Below are positions 1 through 9,766 of a stretch of DNA of 64,000 bases, one piece after another (the stretch's first letter is position 1; every line of letters begins with the position of its first letter). The stretch is taken from NCBI RefSeq assembly GCF_964019385.1, contig NC_088645.1, forward strand, positions 27,780,834 through 27,844,833, written 5' to 3'. Source of the stretch: Sycon ciliatum (taxonomy: Eukaryota > Porifera > Calcarea > Leucosolenida > Sycettidae). Both the position numbers and the translations under genes were made by a program. Under the pieces are notes generated by a model, which did no database searches, was not told the DNA's origin, and saw nothing but the letters and a program-made list of their open reading frames with translations.

Positions 1-261
1 GAATGACATCATACGGGAGTTGGCATTTGACATCCTTACTTCTCAGATATTTGTACTGTGGTAGTACTGTCTTCCTTTTTTGCAGCTGTTTTCGGGTAAG
101 ATCGTTGGAGAAGTACACAGGTGAGCCATCATCGAGTTTCAGGTCAAATCTCCTGCGATAAATTGCGCCTTTGATGGCATTATTCTGGAACTTGATCCGT
201 ATTGGACGCGATTGTGTGCCCGTAGTACGCGCCGTGCCAAGCCTTTCCCACGGCTGTTACG
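1..261 (-). pseudogene. Non-LTR retrotransposon ORF1 C-terminal fragment
   Basis: Read on the minus strand, the open frame from about 261 to the window edge contains RPIRIKF, then VYFSNDLTRKQLQKRK and finally CQLPYDVI. This order (an RPI.VKF strand, a helix rich in RK after an 'ED/ND' turn, and a closing hydrophobic strand with YD) is the pattern of the RRM/C-terminal nucleic-acid-binding region of L1-type ORF1 proteins (transposase_22-like). The frame is closed upstream by a stop near 261 and continues off the window. It is probably a 5'-truncated or decayed copy; an unrelated RNA-binding ORF1 type is possible. Confidence 0.5.
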
Positions 262-853
262 ACGCGGCCAGAATCCAAGATGGCCGCTGGAGTCACGCGA
301 GCAAAATGAAGCCCCTTTGATCGTGGACTCGAATCTAGGTCTACGATTTTTTTCTTTTTTTTTGAAAGGAGCATTGAACATTGTCATTGGATTTGTTTTC
401 GTCTTCGAAGCATCTCGTTCATGGAATTGTACTTTGTGATTTCTTGGATATTTTGAACAGAAATAAAAGTAGATGGTGCTTGATCTGTCTAAACTCTGAA
501 CGGACTGCCGGTTTAGTTGAGGGACGCTGGCAGCACTGGTTCTATGGAATCAACACATGGGGTCAGCCCAGGATCTCGGAACGAACAATCGTACGAAGCA
601 TGACCATTGTGATTATTGCCTGCCCTCCTCGAGCTTCAATACCCGGTACCTGTAGTCACTGCTTGGAGCTATAACACTAACAGTAGAAGCACATTGAAGT
701 GATGCAGCGAATTGCCAGCCTGAGGAAACCCGCCACTCACCCGCTTCCACAGTGATACAAACTGAAGCTCTGGCACAGCACAGAGGATGGAATTTTGCTG
801 GGCACCAACAACCTCATACTAGAAATAAGCTACTATAGTACTAGTAGTAGTAC
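262..853. other. No recognisable feature
   Basis: Moderate-GC sequence with short overlapping open frames on both strands and none that I recognise. A T-rich run lies near 348-364. Confidence 0.5.
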
Positions 854-1058
854 GTTATTGTGTGTACGTCGTGTTTACGTTGTGTTGGTGCATGCGTGTG
901 TTGCCAGGTTGCTGTGGTGTGAAAAGAAGTCTTCGTCTTGAGTTCGTCATGTCCAGTTGTTTTTCCGTAGTCGTCTTGTAATAACGAAGACTGCTTTTCA
1001 CACCACCGCAACACGCGCATGCACCAACACCACGTACACACGACGCACACAAAATAAC
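854..1058. repeat. Foldback hairpin, arms about 75-84 bp
   Basis: The left arm (854-937) starts GTTATTGTGTGTACGTCG and ends GAAGTCTTCGT. The right arm (983-1058) is its near-perfect reverse complement, with a loop of about 45 bp. The unequal substitutions between arms show it is not freshly formed. It lies just downstream of the RAG1-like pseudogene and could be a terminal inverted repeat or an independent foldback. Confidence 0.75.
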
Positions 1059-1101
1059 GCACTACAACACACGTGGTCGTCGGAATGTACTAGTGCTATG
1101 T

Positions 1102-1400
1102 TCAGGGCTCTCTGCTACGCTTGCGTCTCTGCGTCCGTGGCAGAAGCAGAGTGTGCTGTGGCAGCGCATTCAAGACGTGTGCTTGTGCACATGCACACAG
1201 CCGGTTAGCCGTGTTTCGTATGGAGGAATGATTTCGCTCCAGCTGATTGAAGGCAGCATGGATGGACTCTGCCCCTTGCTCATTCAGTAGCCCCATGCCC
1301 ATTTGGAAATTTTCCAAGCAGCTGACTGCATGGGCCTCAAGAAGGTGAAGCTTTGGTGTGACGTTGCCACGACCACGCGAGACAACTTCCTGCCTGCAAG
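1102..1400 (-). CDS. C-terminal exon of the RAG1-N-like gene
   Basis: The minus strand shows a classic acceptor, TCTGCTTTTCTTGCAG, ending at 1401, followed by an open frame to a stop at 1102. It contains VTPKLHLLEAHAVS, then GLLNEQGAESIHAAFNQLER and HSSIRNTANRLCACAQAH. The blocks PK.HLLE.H, EQG.ES.H..FN.LER and a basic tail recur in multicopy, transposon-associated proteins of cnidarians and sponges. I infer it is the C-terminus of the same gene as the RING segment because strand and order agree. The block may bind DNA or form a transposase-like fold; this is not established. Confidence 0.5.
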
Positions 1401-1646
1401 CTGCAAGAAAAGCAGAAATATTGGCACGCAGTTGTGAGAGTGAGTTAACATTCGGACTTACACTGGTGGACAATCCTACATGACAAGCTGCAAATTTAGA
1501 AAATAATGAAACATAGCGGCTTGCACCAAACACGTCACTTGATCTCTCTGTCCTGCACTCGCACCTTCTGCACTAGCCTCTGCTCTCTTGGAGATGACAT
1601 GTGCGTGTGCAGAACAGAGATCACTAAACACTTTCTCCTGCAATGT

Positions 1647-2815
1647 ATTTTTTTTTTTTACTGCGTTCACATAACCAGCTCGAAAAGAATAAGGAAAGAC
1701 AATGGTACGGAGACTAGGACAAACGTGACAACTAATGAGCAGGCGCTGCACCGAGACGCAGCAGTGATGGTGGGGCATTGATGACTCTGCCGACCTGAGG
1801 TCTCGGCGTCACGGCCAAGAACACGCACCAAAAACAATTAAAAAAGAAGAAGATAGAGCTGTACAGGCGAGAAAGATGCAAAAACCCAAGGCTTAACACG
1901 AGCGATTGTGGGGGAGAAACTGTCTTAGCGTCATACTATTCATAGGGAATCGACTGCCCAGAGCCAGTTTGTGCTGCGAAGATGGCGGTAAACATTCGTT
2001 TTGAATGATTGCATTCTCTTGCTGTGGGGAGGCTGGGATAGGAGAGCGGCAGGGAGGGAGTTCCAATCGCTGATGCTGCAGTGTGGGAACGAGCGCTTCA
2101 GTGCCAGCGGGGCAGATGCAGGCAGCTGGTGTTGGAGTTGGTGGTCATGGCCACTGACAGCACCGTGCTCGCTGCGAGTTCTGGGGTTGGTAGAGATGAT
2201 GTGGCGCGGTGGCAACACAGAGAGCAGCTGCGGAGGACCAGGCAAGTAGTGCAGCTTGTACAGGCAGGCAAGCGAGGCAACAGTGCGGCGGATGGCCAGG
2301 CTGGTGTGCCCCAGGGCCGATAGCATGAAGCGCGCGGCGCTGAACATTGTTCAGACGCTGGAGGTGACTCTGCGCAGCTCCCATCCATACAAGAGGCGCA
2401 TACTCCATGACTGGTCGTACGAACGCCTTGTATACGGTCGTCCGGCCGGCGGGGGTGAGTATGTGGGCGGCTCTGTTTAGGACCCCAAGCCGTTGGCGTG
2501 CACGGGTGGCTACGGAGCGTAGGTGATCGGAAGGTCAACTTGGCGTCCACCTTCACACCAAGGAGGGTGATGGTGGTTGTCTCGGGCACCAGTGTGCCAC
2601 CAAACAGGAGTGGGGGGAGATCTAAGCCGGTGCGTCTGAGGGTGGCTGTCATGGCCTGGGATTTGGTCGGTTCAAACATCACTTTCCATGTACGACCCCA
2701 CTCGTGCAGTCGGTCAACGGACACCTGCAGTGACTGCGCGGCGACTGTTGGGGTCTGCTGGGAGGTGACTAAGCTGTACAAAGTTGTATCATCAGCATAG
2801 GCTTCCAAGCTGGTG
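1647..2815 (-). mobile_element. RT1 non-LTR retrotransposon, 5'-truncated copy 1
   Basis: A poly(A) tail (T run at about 1649-1660 on +) ends an element read on the minus strand. Its 3' UTR matches the full-length RT1 at 4413. The coding part starts at LEAYADDTTLYS (RT catalytic box) near 2815 and runs to NWLWAVDSL at 1940, broken by several frameshifts. Short TACA motifs flank both ends, consistent with a small target duplication. It interrupts the RAG1-N-like gene between DVLLYT and TLQEKV, so it inserted after that gene was already present here. Confidence 0.8.
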
Positions 2816-3055
2816 TAAAGGAGGACGTCATGGATGACCGTCTCCGTGCAGTACGACCACTGCAATCGGTGGAAAACACCCTTGTAACCGGGGTGCGGGT
2901 CCAAACATCAGGAGTGCCACCACCTCCACTGACCTCAAGTCTGTCACCCTCTGCACTGCTCTCGACAACACGTTTAGTCAGGGCATCAAACACTTTCCCA
3001 GAGAGCATTGAGTGGGAAGCGGCTAGAACATCACCAATGGTGGAGGATTCAGACA

Positions 3056-3442
3056 CTACTCTCTGAATAGGAGTGGATGGGGTGCTTGGGTTATCAACTT
3101 ATGAGAACAATTCTCAACGTGGCTCTTTAGGTCGCAAAGCCTCACCTGCACTGGGCAGCCTATTAGCGGCGCCTCGTAGAAATCGCACTTCAAGACTGAC
3201 TGCTTGATGATGTCAGCCACAATATTATGTGGTGACACCAAATTATCTAGACAAAGTGCATCTTTGCAGTGCGGACATTTCGTGTTTTGCTCCAGCCAAC
3301 ATGAAATGCACTTCGCACAAAACAAATGTTTGCAGCATGGTGTTTCCAGAGCAGCGTCTACAAACAACGAACAAATGCCACACATTAATAAATAATTATT
3401 GTTCATGCTGCTCACGAAAGCGACTCGGAACAAGGTCAGCAC
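3056..3442 (-). CDS. RING plus zinc-finger segment of the RAG1-N-like gene
   Basis: This 128-aa open frame carries CGIC, then CCKHLFCAKC and KCPHC, a C3HC4-type RING (zinc-binding, E3-ligase class). It is followed by SPHNIVADIIKQ, a KC.F..GC segment and SHVENC. The order of RING, SPV/SPH linker and C/H finger, and the exact CKHLFC hexapeptide, match the RAG1 RING neighbourhood better than generic TRAF or TRIM RINGs. The real reading frame joins the preceding piece by a one-base shift or a splice around 3400-3430. A generic RING protein is the main alternative. Confidence 0.6.
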   Translation of the reverse strand: MLTLFRVAFVSSMNNNYLLMCGICSLFVDAALETPCCKHLFCAKCISCWLEQNTKCPHCKDALCLDNLVSPHNIVADIIKQSVLKCDFYEAPLIGCPVQVRLCDLKSHVENCSHKLITQAPHPLLFRE

Positions 3443-3884
3443 CAGTTTTCAAGCTACCAGTCGCTTTTTCGGTGACATTGTCAACAGGAGTCGGGGTGGT
3501 GCTGATGGGGATGGGTGATGGCTTTGCAAACGGCACCTCAAGTTTGGACGGTCGTCCAATCACACCCGACCCACAAACACAACAGTTACTATCATGTGCT
3601 TCCCAAAGTTTCATTGCCCCCCCCCCCACTAATCCTTGCATACCTCTCTTTATTCTCCTGAGCATTCTTATACCGTCGTACAACTGCCATGCATGACGCA
3701 CAAAATAATTCAGGATATACATCAGCATTTTTTTGTCTTTTTTAATAGTTGGAAAACAAGATTCTAACTCAGTAATATGATCCGACACAGCATATTTCGT
3801 AGAGACGCCTTTCTTCGCTATATTACTAAACTCACAACCACTAACACGGCACATCTGGCTAAGTAGCTCCCTATGCCTATCCAT

Positions 3885-4409
3885 AGGATTGTTTTTGGTA
3901 TTTTATATTTTTAGACAGGCAATTACAAACTGGCCTGAAAAAAAACAATCGTAAAGGAGCGTAAAGCTACGAGGACGACTCCTCACACAACATAAAGACC
4001 TTACCTTCGTACTCCAACAAGAACTGAAGTTTACAAAAACGAGGCACCCACACTAATAGCTGCCAGAAGTCGCTGGAGACCATCGATGACATCCACACAG
4101 TGAAGCACAAGAAGAAGAAGAACGATCCGGCACGGACAACTATTTCGACTTCGACAATTTCTTTTGAGAGAACAAGCTGCACGTGAGTGTAAAACACGAA
4201 AACCTTCGTAGTAATCGGCCTGAAACAATACTCGGGGCCCCTAACACGACGGCAACTCGTGAGATACTTCCCTAAAACAATGAGGCTGTCAAGGACAAAT
4301 TTCAAACATGTCAAGTGGTCCTCAATGCATTCTCAGCAGGTCACCTGCGGCCTCGTGCCCAGAGGATTCTGGCCGCATTCAATGCATGCGTAACAGCCGT
4401 GTTCCGTGG

Positions 4410-4412
<3 letters not shown>
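3885..4412. other. 5' region of the RAG1-N-like gene, nothing recognised
   Basis: Several short open frames but no domain. It lies between the first recognisable codon of the RAG1-N-like gene and the poly(A) tail of full-length RT1, so it may include its promoter or terminal repeat; no terminal inverted repeat was found. Confidence 0.4.
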
Positions 4413-4463
<51 letters not shown>

Positions 4464-4833
4464 ATGTTCACATTCCCAGCTCGAAAATAATAAAGAAAGA
4501 CAATTATACTGAGACGAACGTGACAACTATTGAGCAGGGGCTGCACCGAGACGCAGCAGTGATGGTGGGGCATTGATGGCTCTGCCGACCTGAGGTCTCG
4601 GCATCACGGCCAAAAACACGCACCAAAAACAAAAGATAGAGCTGTACGAGTCAGCAAAATGAAAAGAAAGGAAGGGTTAACATCAGCGAGTGTGCGGGAG
4701 AAACTGTGAGACTATTAACAAATTACAAGGGCTGTTACTGAGAGGAGCATCATCATGGCTGATCATGGCGAGTCGGTTTTCTGAGCCAGTTGTGGTGCAT
4801 AGATAGGGATAGAGGAGAACGACCAGAGCATCA

Positions 4834-7749
4834 TCATAGCGAGTCGACCGCCCAGAGCCAGTTTGTGCTTCGCAGATGGCGATAAACATTAGTTTTGAAT
4901 GCTTGCATTCCCTTGCTGTGGGGAGGCTGGGACAGAAGAGCGGCGGGGAGGAAGTTCCAGTCACTAATACTGCAGTGTGGGAACGAGCGCTTTAATGCCA
5001 GCGGGACAGATGCAAGCAGCTGGTGTTGGAGCTGGTGGTCATGGCCAATGACGCTACCATGCTCGCTGCGAGTTCTGGGGCTGGATGAGGGGAAATAGCG
5101 CGGTGGCAAAACAGAGAGCAGCTGCGGAGGGCCAGGCAGGTAATGCAGCTTGTATAGGCAGGCAAGCGAGGCAACAGTACGACGGATGGCCAGGCTAGGT
5201 AATAGTGCACCTGGACCGATGATTCGCAGAGCACAGCGTTGGATATGATCCAGGCGTTGCAGGTAGCTGGGCGGAGCACCTATCCAGATGAGGGGGGCAT
5301 ACTCCATAACTGGTCGAACAAATGCCTTGTATACTGTGGTGCGGCCGGCTGGAGAGAGAATGTGCGCTGCACGGCGCAGGAAGCCCAGGCGTTGTTTGGC
5401 TCGAGTGGCAACCTTCCGGAGATGAGTGCTGAATGACAGCTTCGAGTCAAAGGTCACTCCAAGTAAAGAGAGAGCCTTCTCCTCAAGGACAGGAGTGCCG
5501 CCGAAGACAATGCGAGGCAAATTGATGGGGGTTCTGCGGAGAGTGGCGGTCATGGCTTGGGACTTCGACGGTTCGAAGGAGATGCGCCATCTGCGGCCCC
5601 ACTGATGCAAGCAATCAACAGAAGTCTGGAGGCTCAATGCTGCGTCGGCTGGGGAGGTGTCGAGGGATATCAGGCTGTACAAGGTAGTATCGTCGGCGTA
5701 CGCCTCTAGGTGGGCTCCGGGTGACAGGGTCTCTGAGGCGTCGTTCACGTAAATCAGGAAGAGTGTAGGGCCGAGTATGCTCCCTTGGGGAACTCCTGCT
5801 GATATGGTATACAGCGATGAGGTTTGGCCGCCCACCAAGCATTGAATGGACCGTCCACCTAGGTAGGAAGAGAGCCAGGTATGCAGGGGGCCGCCAATGC
5901 CAAGATGGCGGACTTTGTGGAGGAGGCCAGCATGGGACACACGGTCGAATGCTCCGGCAATATCCACGGCTAGAATACGTGCTGCACCGCCTCGGCCGAC
6001 GGCTGTGATCCAGGCGTGGTGTAGAGCCTGTAGCGCATCTGAGGTCCCGAGGCGGCGACGAAACCCGAACTGGTGGGGTGTCAGGAGTTTGTAACGCTCA
6101 AGGTGATTCATGAGCTGACGATTGATAACGCTCTCCATGATCTTAGAGATTATGCTCAGCAGTGAAACTGGACGATAATTCCTTAGGGCGGATCGTGAAG
6201 ATCGCTTGTGGATTGGAACCACGCTGGCAGTCTTCCACATTTGTGGCTGGACTCCGTGCTGGAAGCAAAGAGCAAAGAGCTGACACAGTGGCTTGGCAAG
6301 TTCTCTGGCGCATTCCTTCAAGACACGAGCGGAAATACCGTCGGGTCCAGTCGCCTTTGAGGCATCCAGGCGAGCTAAAAGCCGGTGGACTGCATCCGGG
6401 CGAAAGTGGACTGTCGTTAGTGCAGGTGCATCAGCGAATGCCGTGTCCGGTAAGTCCATCGTGGTAAGGTCGCGGCCTTGCACACTGCACTTGCGGGAAA
6501 AGAAACGTGCGAAAGCCTCCGATTTCTCATAGCTTGTGGCCCTCTCGCAACCTTCACTATCAACCAGCAGGGGAATGTCAGTGTTCCGACCCTCGCCACA
6601 AGCGCACTTTAGCTTCGTCCACCATTCCTTCTCCTTCAGGGACCCATTCGACAAGCTATGTCTGAGGCTGTTCTCTTTGGAAACTCTAGATCTAGCAAGG
6701 ACTGCGATAGCATTGTTTACAGAACGGGTAAACTCATGTTTCAGTGCAAAATCGTGAGGGTGCTTCCTCCAAGTGCGCCAGCGTTTGTCCTTCTCCTTCA
6801 TGGCGGCTGCACACTCAGGTGTCCACCATTTCGGATCTGTTGACTTCACTGTCAGTGTCTTGGACGGAACGAACTGGGAAACGGCGTTCATGATTGTGGC
6901 AGTAACGTGCTCACACGAAGTTTCTGGGTTGGCAGTAATGACGGTTGACCAATCAACCTGGCGGAAAAAGGATCGGAGGCGGTTCCAGTCTGCCTTTTCA
7001 TAGCGCCAGACAGTTCGTTGCACCGCCGCTTCATGGGTAGGAAGAACACCTGTGAAGTCCGAAAGAATTACAGCGTGGTCAGATCGACCAATAGGGGACA
7101 TTATCTGCGTGGTCACTGGAGAGTTGAACGTGGACATCACCAGGTCGAGTGTGTTATCCCCGCGAGTAGGACTCTGAACGTGCTGCGTGAGAAAGTGGGC
7201 TGTGCATGTGTCTTCGAGGGCTTCCCCCGCAGGTGTGGTCTTCGAGCTATGGAGCCAATTGCGGTTATGCACGTTAAAATCACCGGCGAGTATGAGGTTG
7301 GCACCAAGTGCACGAGCAGAGGGAAGGATGTCATCGAGATGGTTAATGAGCGTAAGGTCACTGGGCCCCGTCGAACCTGGCCTGTAAGCAGCGCCCAAGA
7401 CTATCTTTTGTCCAGGGGACAATTGAATGGATAGCCAAATGAGTTCGTGATGTGGAGAAAATAACTCATCAATTACCATGGCTGGGAGTGTAGATCTGAT
7501 CCATACGGCCACTCCGCCACCGCGTGCTGTTCGATCCAGCCGGAAGGTGGTGTAGCCAGGGAATGTGGAGTCGGATGGTGGAACGGTTTCAGAGGAAAAC
7601 TTTGTTTCCGTCACTACTGCTATGTCGGGATTATGTTGGTGCAGTGTGTGCTGGAACTCAGCTAGCTTGTTTCCTAAGCTAAATGCATTGGTGCAAAGGA
7701 GTCTGAGTGAACATTTAACGGTATTGTGATGAATGACAGAACTAGGCAT
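4834..7749 (-). CDS. RT1 ORF2: APE endonuclease and reverse transcriptase, 971 aa
   Basis: Target-primed retrotransposition enzyme. The N-terminal 230 aa are an APE-type endonuclease: TETKFS (catalytic Glu), LGAAYRPGS, AGDFNVHN and IGRSDHAVI are all present. The RT core follows: KATGPDGISARVL, YRPVSLLSIISKIME, LAVDIAGAFDRVSH (first Asp), AGVPQGSILGPTLFLIYVND and EAYADDTTLYSL (catalytic YADD). The C-terminus has the MEYAPLIWIGAPPS and RWN-like (SDWNFLPA) blocks usual for CR1/Jockey ORF2. All catalytic residues are intact. The start Met is chosen because ORF1b stops 57 bases upstream. Confidence 0.9.
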   Translation of the reverse strand: MPSSVIHHNTVKCSLRLLCTNAFSLGNKLAEFQHTLHQHNPDIAVVTETKFSSETVPPSDSTFPGYTTFRLDRTARGGGVAVWIRSTLPAMVIDELFSPHHELIWLSIQLSPGQKIVLGAAYRPGSTGPSDLTLINHLDDILPSARALGANLILAGDFNVHNRNWLHSSKTTPAGEALEDTCTAHFLTQHVQSPTRGDNTLDLVMSTFNSPVTTQIMSPIGRSDHAVILSDFTGVLPTHEAAVQRTVWRYEKADWNRLRSFFRQVDWSTVITANPETSCEHVTATIMNAVSQFVPSKTLTVKSTDPKWWTPECAAAMKEKDKRWRTWRKHPHDFALKHEFTRSVNNAIAVLARSRVSKENSLRHSLSNGSLKEKEWWTKLKCACGEGRNTDIPLLVDSEGCERATSYEKSEAFARFFSRKCSVQGRDLTTMDLPDTAFADAPALTTVHFRPDAVHRLLARLDASKATGPDGISARVLKECARELAKPLCQLFALCFQHGVQPQMWKTASVVPIHKRSSRSALRNYRPVSLLSIISKIMESVINRQLMNHLERYKLLTPHQFGFRRRLGTSDALQALHHAWITAVGRGGAARILAVDIAGAFDRVSHAGLLHKVRHLGIGGPLHTWLSSYLGGRSIQCLVGGQTSSLYTISAGVPQGSILGPTLFLIYVNDASETLSPGAHLEAYADDTTLYSLISLDTSPADAALSLQTSVDCLHQWGRRWRISFEPSKSQAMTATLRRTPINLPRIVFGGTPVLEEKALSLLGVTFDSKLSFSTHLRKVATRAKQRLGFLRRAAHILSPAGRTTVYKAFVRPVMEYAPLIWIGAPPSYLQRLDHIQRCALRIIGPGALLPSLAIRRTVASLACLYKLHYLPGPPQLLSVLPPRYFPSSSPRTRSEHGSVIGHDHQLQHQLLASVPLALKRSFPHCSISDWNFLPAALLSQPPHSKGMQAFKTNVYRHLRSTNWLWAVDSL

Positions 7750-7806
7750 GGGTGTAAAAATGAAAGGTAAATGTGTATTAAAGCGGTAAGTTTCTGAAGT
7801 GACTTA

Positions 7807-9045
7807 CTACAGGACTTGTTGGCCACTCTCAGGAGATTTTCGTTTCCGTTTTTTCCGTTGCTTGGATCCAGTGGTGGTGGCACTCTGGTCCCGATCAGGT
7901 GTGACGCTATGGCGTGAACGCTTGGATCGGTTGACTTCCCACCCGCCAGAATCAGGATCATCGTCGCTGTGGCCTCCCAGCTGTGGGCCTAGAGCTGTAC
8001 ATGCATCGCTGTCTGCCTTCTTGGCCTCTCTGTCGGAGTCGCAGGGCAAGTTAGACAGCTGCTGGTTTTCTGGCTTGGATAAGCTTTCGTTGTCGACCAA
8101 TGATTCAGTATCAGCAGAAAGAGGCAGCTCTTCAGACTCAGAGGAGCTGGAGTCGCTCTTGTCAGCTGCTGGGAGATCCTGCTTAGACTTGGATGTTGGG
8201 CATTGTGATTGGGCTTTACTTTGCTGCTCTGTCTGGGGTGGGTTTGCAACCACATCAGACAGGAGTCGACGTGTGCGTTCAGTGTCTGTACATGTAGGTG
8301 ACGTTGAGTGCCGTGACTGCTGTGTACTACCGGTACTGGCAGTGGTACTGCGGGCCTCAGGGCAGTCCTTGGCAAGGTGCTCTGGCTTGCTGCAAATCCG
8401 ACACGTGGGCTTTTGGCCACTATAATGTACGCGGAAAGTGCCTTTCCCGTCTCTAGATTTCACGTACGAAGGTACGGCTTTATTCGACCCCAATACAAAG
8501 GTTGCAAAACGGACTCCGGTTGCAATAACAACGTTGTCCCGTACCTTAAGTTTACCGTGGCGGATGGCGCCCTGCACGGTACCGTATGGAGCAAGTGCGG
8601 CTGTAATGGCGCCATCCGATACCCACACAGGAACATCGTGAATGTGCAACTGAACATGAGTGTTTTCTGTCAAGGATTTTGGAAGGATATGTTGTCCATT
8701 GATATGGAAACCATTCTTCACGACTAACTGGGCAAGCTGGATATCTGTGAACGTTAATCTGCATTGGCCTACCGAACTGACCTGGATAGATAGGATGAGC
8801 TCAGCTCCTATTCCGTGTTGCTCGAGGCAGCTCACGTACTCGGCGAGTTTCAAATCCTTTGGAGCTGGAAATATCACAGTTCGGGCCATCAGGTCCCTGG
8901 CGCTTACTTTCCGCCATGGGTCGACTTCAGCTGGTTCCCGAGATGTATCAGTGGTCTCCATGATCCCGGAACGGGCATATGAGGGGCTAAAACGCCCAAC
9001 CACGAGATTTTTTTCAGAGCTAAAAAAAGCTTTACCACACGTCAC
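7807..9045 (-). CDS. RT1 ORF1b: RRM-like region with zinc knuckle, about 412 aa
   Basis: RNA-binding partner of ORF2. Two RRM-like halves are visible (MARTVIFPAPKDLKLAEYV...; VQLHIHDVPVWVSDGAI with ALAPYGTVQGA), followed by VATGVRF-like strands (VIATGVRFATFVL) and a CCHC knuckle CRICSKPEHLAKDC. This arrangement resembles ZCCHC3-type and Tx1/Jockey ORF1 proteins. The acidic, Ser-rich C-terminus ends in a basic KQRKKRKRK tail. An internal start at METTDTSREP is equally possible. It lies 57 bases upstream of ORF2 in the transcript. Confidence 0.8.
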   Translation of the reverse strand: MTCGKAFFSSEKNLVVGRFSPSYARSGIMETTDTSREPAEVDPWRKVSARDLMARTVIFPAPKDLKLAEYVSCLEQHGIGAELILSIQVSSVGQCRLTFTDIQLAQLVVKNGFHINGQHILPKSLTENTHVQLHIHDVPVWVSDGAITAALAPYGTVQGAIRHGKLKVRDNVVIATGVRFATFVLGSNKAVPSYVKSRDGKGTFRVHYSGQKPTCRICSKPEHLAKDCPEARSTTASTGSTQQSRHSTSPTCTDTERTRRLLSDVVANPPQTEQQSKAQSQCPTSKSKQDLPAADKSDSSSSESEELPLSADTESLVDNESLSKPENQQLSNLPCDSDREAKKADSDACTALGPQLGGHSDDDPDSGGWEVNRSKRSRHSVTPDRDQSATTTGSKQRKKRKRKSPESGQQVL

Positions 9046-9058
9046 TGAGACAAAAAAA

Positions 9059-9601
9059 TTAAGATAAGGCGGTTTGGTCGACCTTCAGGGCTCTCGAGCA
9101 GATTTCCTCTAGTTTTTCCCCATTCATATCGGGGATTCCACGTACGATAGCGTACTGCTTCCGGTTTAGTCGCTCAGCTTCCTCTTGAATCAGAGCGGAA
9201 ATATCAGGTGGAGCTAGTACTGTCGCTCTGGGTACGGGTGCGGGTACGGGACTGCCTTCAAGTGCACCAAGTCGTTGTTCGAAAGATGACAGAGTCTTCT
9301 TCATCACGTCATACTCCTCCATGACCTTCTCCATCCTTGTCAGCACATCATCCATGAAACGATTGAGGGTCTCCTTACTTGCCGTCCGCTCGTTACGAAT
9401 TTCCTTCAGCATATGAGAAATTCTACGCAGCTCGTCATCATTGCCCTGTCCTAACTGGGTCGCTAATCGTGGTGCCTGCGAGCGGAGTGTATCAGGCGGA
9501 CTAACAGCTTTGGACTTGGCTCCACTGAGCCGAGCATGCAAAGATAAAGTCCCAACACTTGGACTATGGGATGAGGAGGTTGGCATGGCCTTCCAAAGCA
9601 C
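9059..9601 (-). CDS. RT1 ORF1a: coiled-coil protein, 180 aa
   Basis: First frame of RT1. Residues about 55-120 are a heptad-rich, charged coiled coil (LRRISHMLKEIRNERTASKE ... FEQRLGALEG), then a Pro/Ala linker and an RRM-like start, AIVRGIPDMNGEKLEEI. That last part looks like the beginning of an L1-type ORF1 RRM that is cut short by a stop 14 bases before ORF1b. Either RT1 has a three-ORF layout or ORF1a and ORF1b were one protein joined by a frameshift. A coiled coil implies trimer or oligomer formation, as in L1 ORF1p. Confidence 0.65.
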   Translation of the reverse strand: MLWKAMPTSSSHSPSVGTLSLHARLSGAKSKAVSPPDTLRSQAPRLATQLGQGNDDELRRISHMLKEIRNERTASKETLNRFMDDVLTRMEKVMEEYDVMKKTLSSFEQRLGALEGSPVPAPVPRATVLAPPDISALIQEEAERLNRKQYAIVRGIPDMNGEKLEEICSRALKVDQTALS

Positions 9602-9724
9602 TACGCAATCTACTTCAGTACTGATCCGCTAAATAAAGTATAAGGGCTAGAGGCTACCCTTAAAGATATCTGAAAAACGGCGGAGCACCACAATTTGCAT
9701 CCGCAGACAACGAGATCTCTTCAC

Positions 9725-9766
9725 GTAGTCACCAACTCTCACCGCACCCAGCCCACGCCGCTACGG
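9725..9766 (+). repeat. R1 fragment
   Basis: 42 bases (CACCAACTCTCACCGCACCC to GCTACGG) match the 5' part of repeat R1 seen at 33.8, 39.1, 40.9 and 42.2 kb. It is bounded by RT1 on the left and a MITE on the right. Confidence 0.75.

Larger units (their letters stand above)
1102..3884 (-). pseudogene. RAG1-N-like (N-RAG-type) gene, broken
   Basis: Minus-strand pieces line up as one gene. (1) 3884-3396 starts near MDRHRELLSQMCR and contains LWEAHDSNCCVCG, which resembles the W.PH..NC.VC zinc-binding motif before the RING in RAG1. (2) 3442-3056 holds a RING with CKHLFC and CPHC, then a second Cys/His segment with KSHVENC, as in RAG1. (3) About 3056-2816 continues in a shifted frame (VVSESSTIGDVLAASHS). 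(4) After a retrotransposon insertion, 1640-1545 continues with TLQEKVFSDLC. (5) 1400-1102 encodes a conserved C-terminus. The nuclease core of RAG1 is not present. N-RAG-type proteins and mobile elements (N-RAG-TP, described in Aplysia) share this N-terminus. Frameshifts near 3400 and 3085, or introns there, plus the insertion make it nonfunctional. Confidence 0.55.
4413..9724 (-). mobile_element. RT1 non-LTR retrotransposon, apparently full length (5.3 kb)
   Basis: The element reads on the minus strand: 5' end near 9724, ORF1a (9601-9059), ORF1b (9045-7807), ORF2 (7749-4834), a 3' UTR of about 370 bp and a poly(A) tail of 40+ bases (T run 4413-4460 on +). ORF2 and ORF1b have no internal stops, so this copy looks young. 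Poly(A), two-part ORF1 with a zinc knuckle and APE endonuclease fit the Jockey/CR1 superfamily. The right flank is a fragment of repeat R1 (9725-9766) but the left flank is not R1, so no clean target duplication is visible and a rearrangement probably followed insertion. Confidence 0.85.

Noticed and set aside
1476..1778. 100-aa minus frame starting MPHHHCCVSVQRLL
   Set aside because: The start lies in the RT1 3' UTR and reads through the poly(A); only its end (TLQEKVFSDLC onward) belongs to the RAG1-N-like gene.
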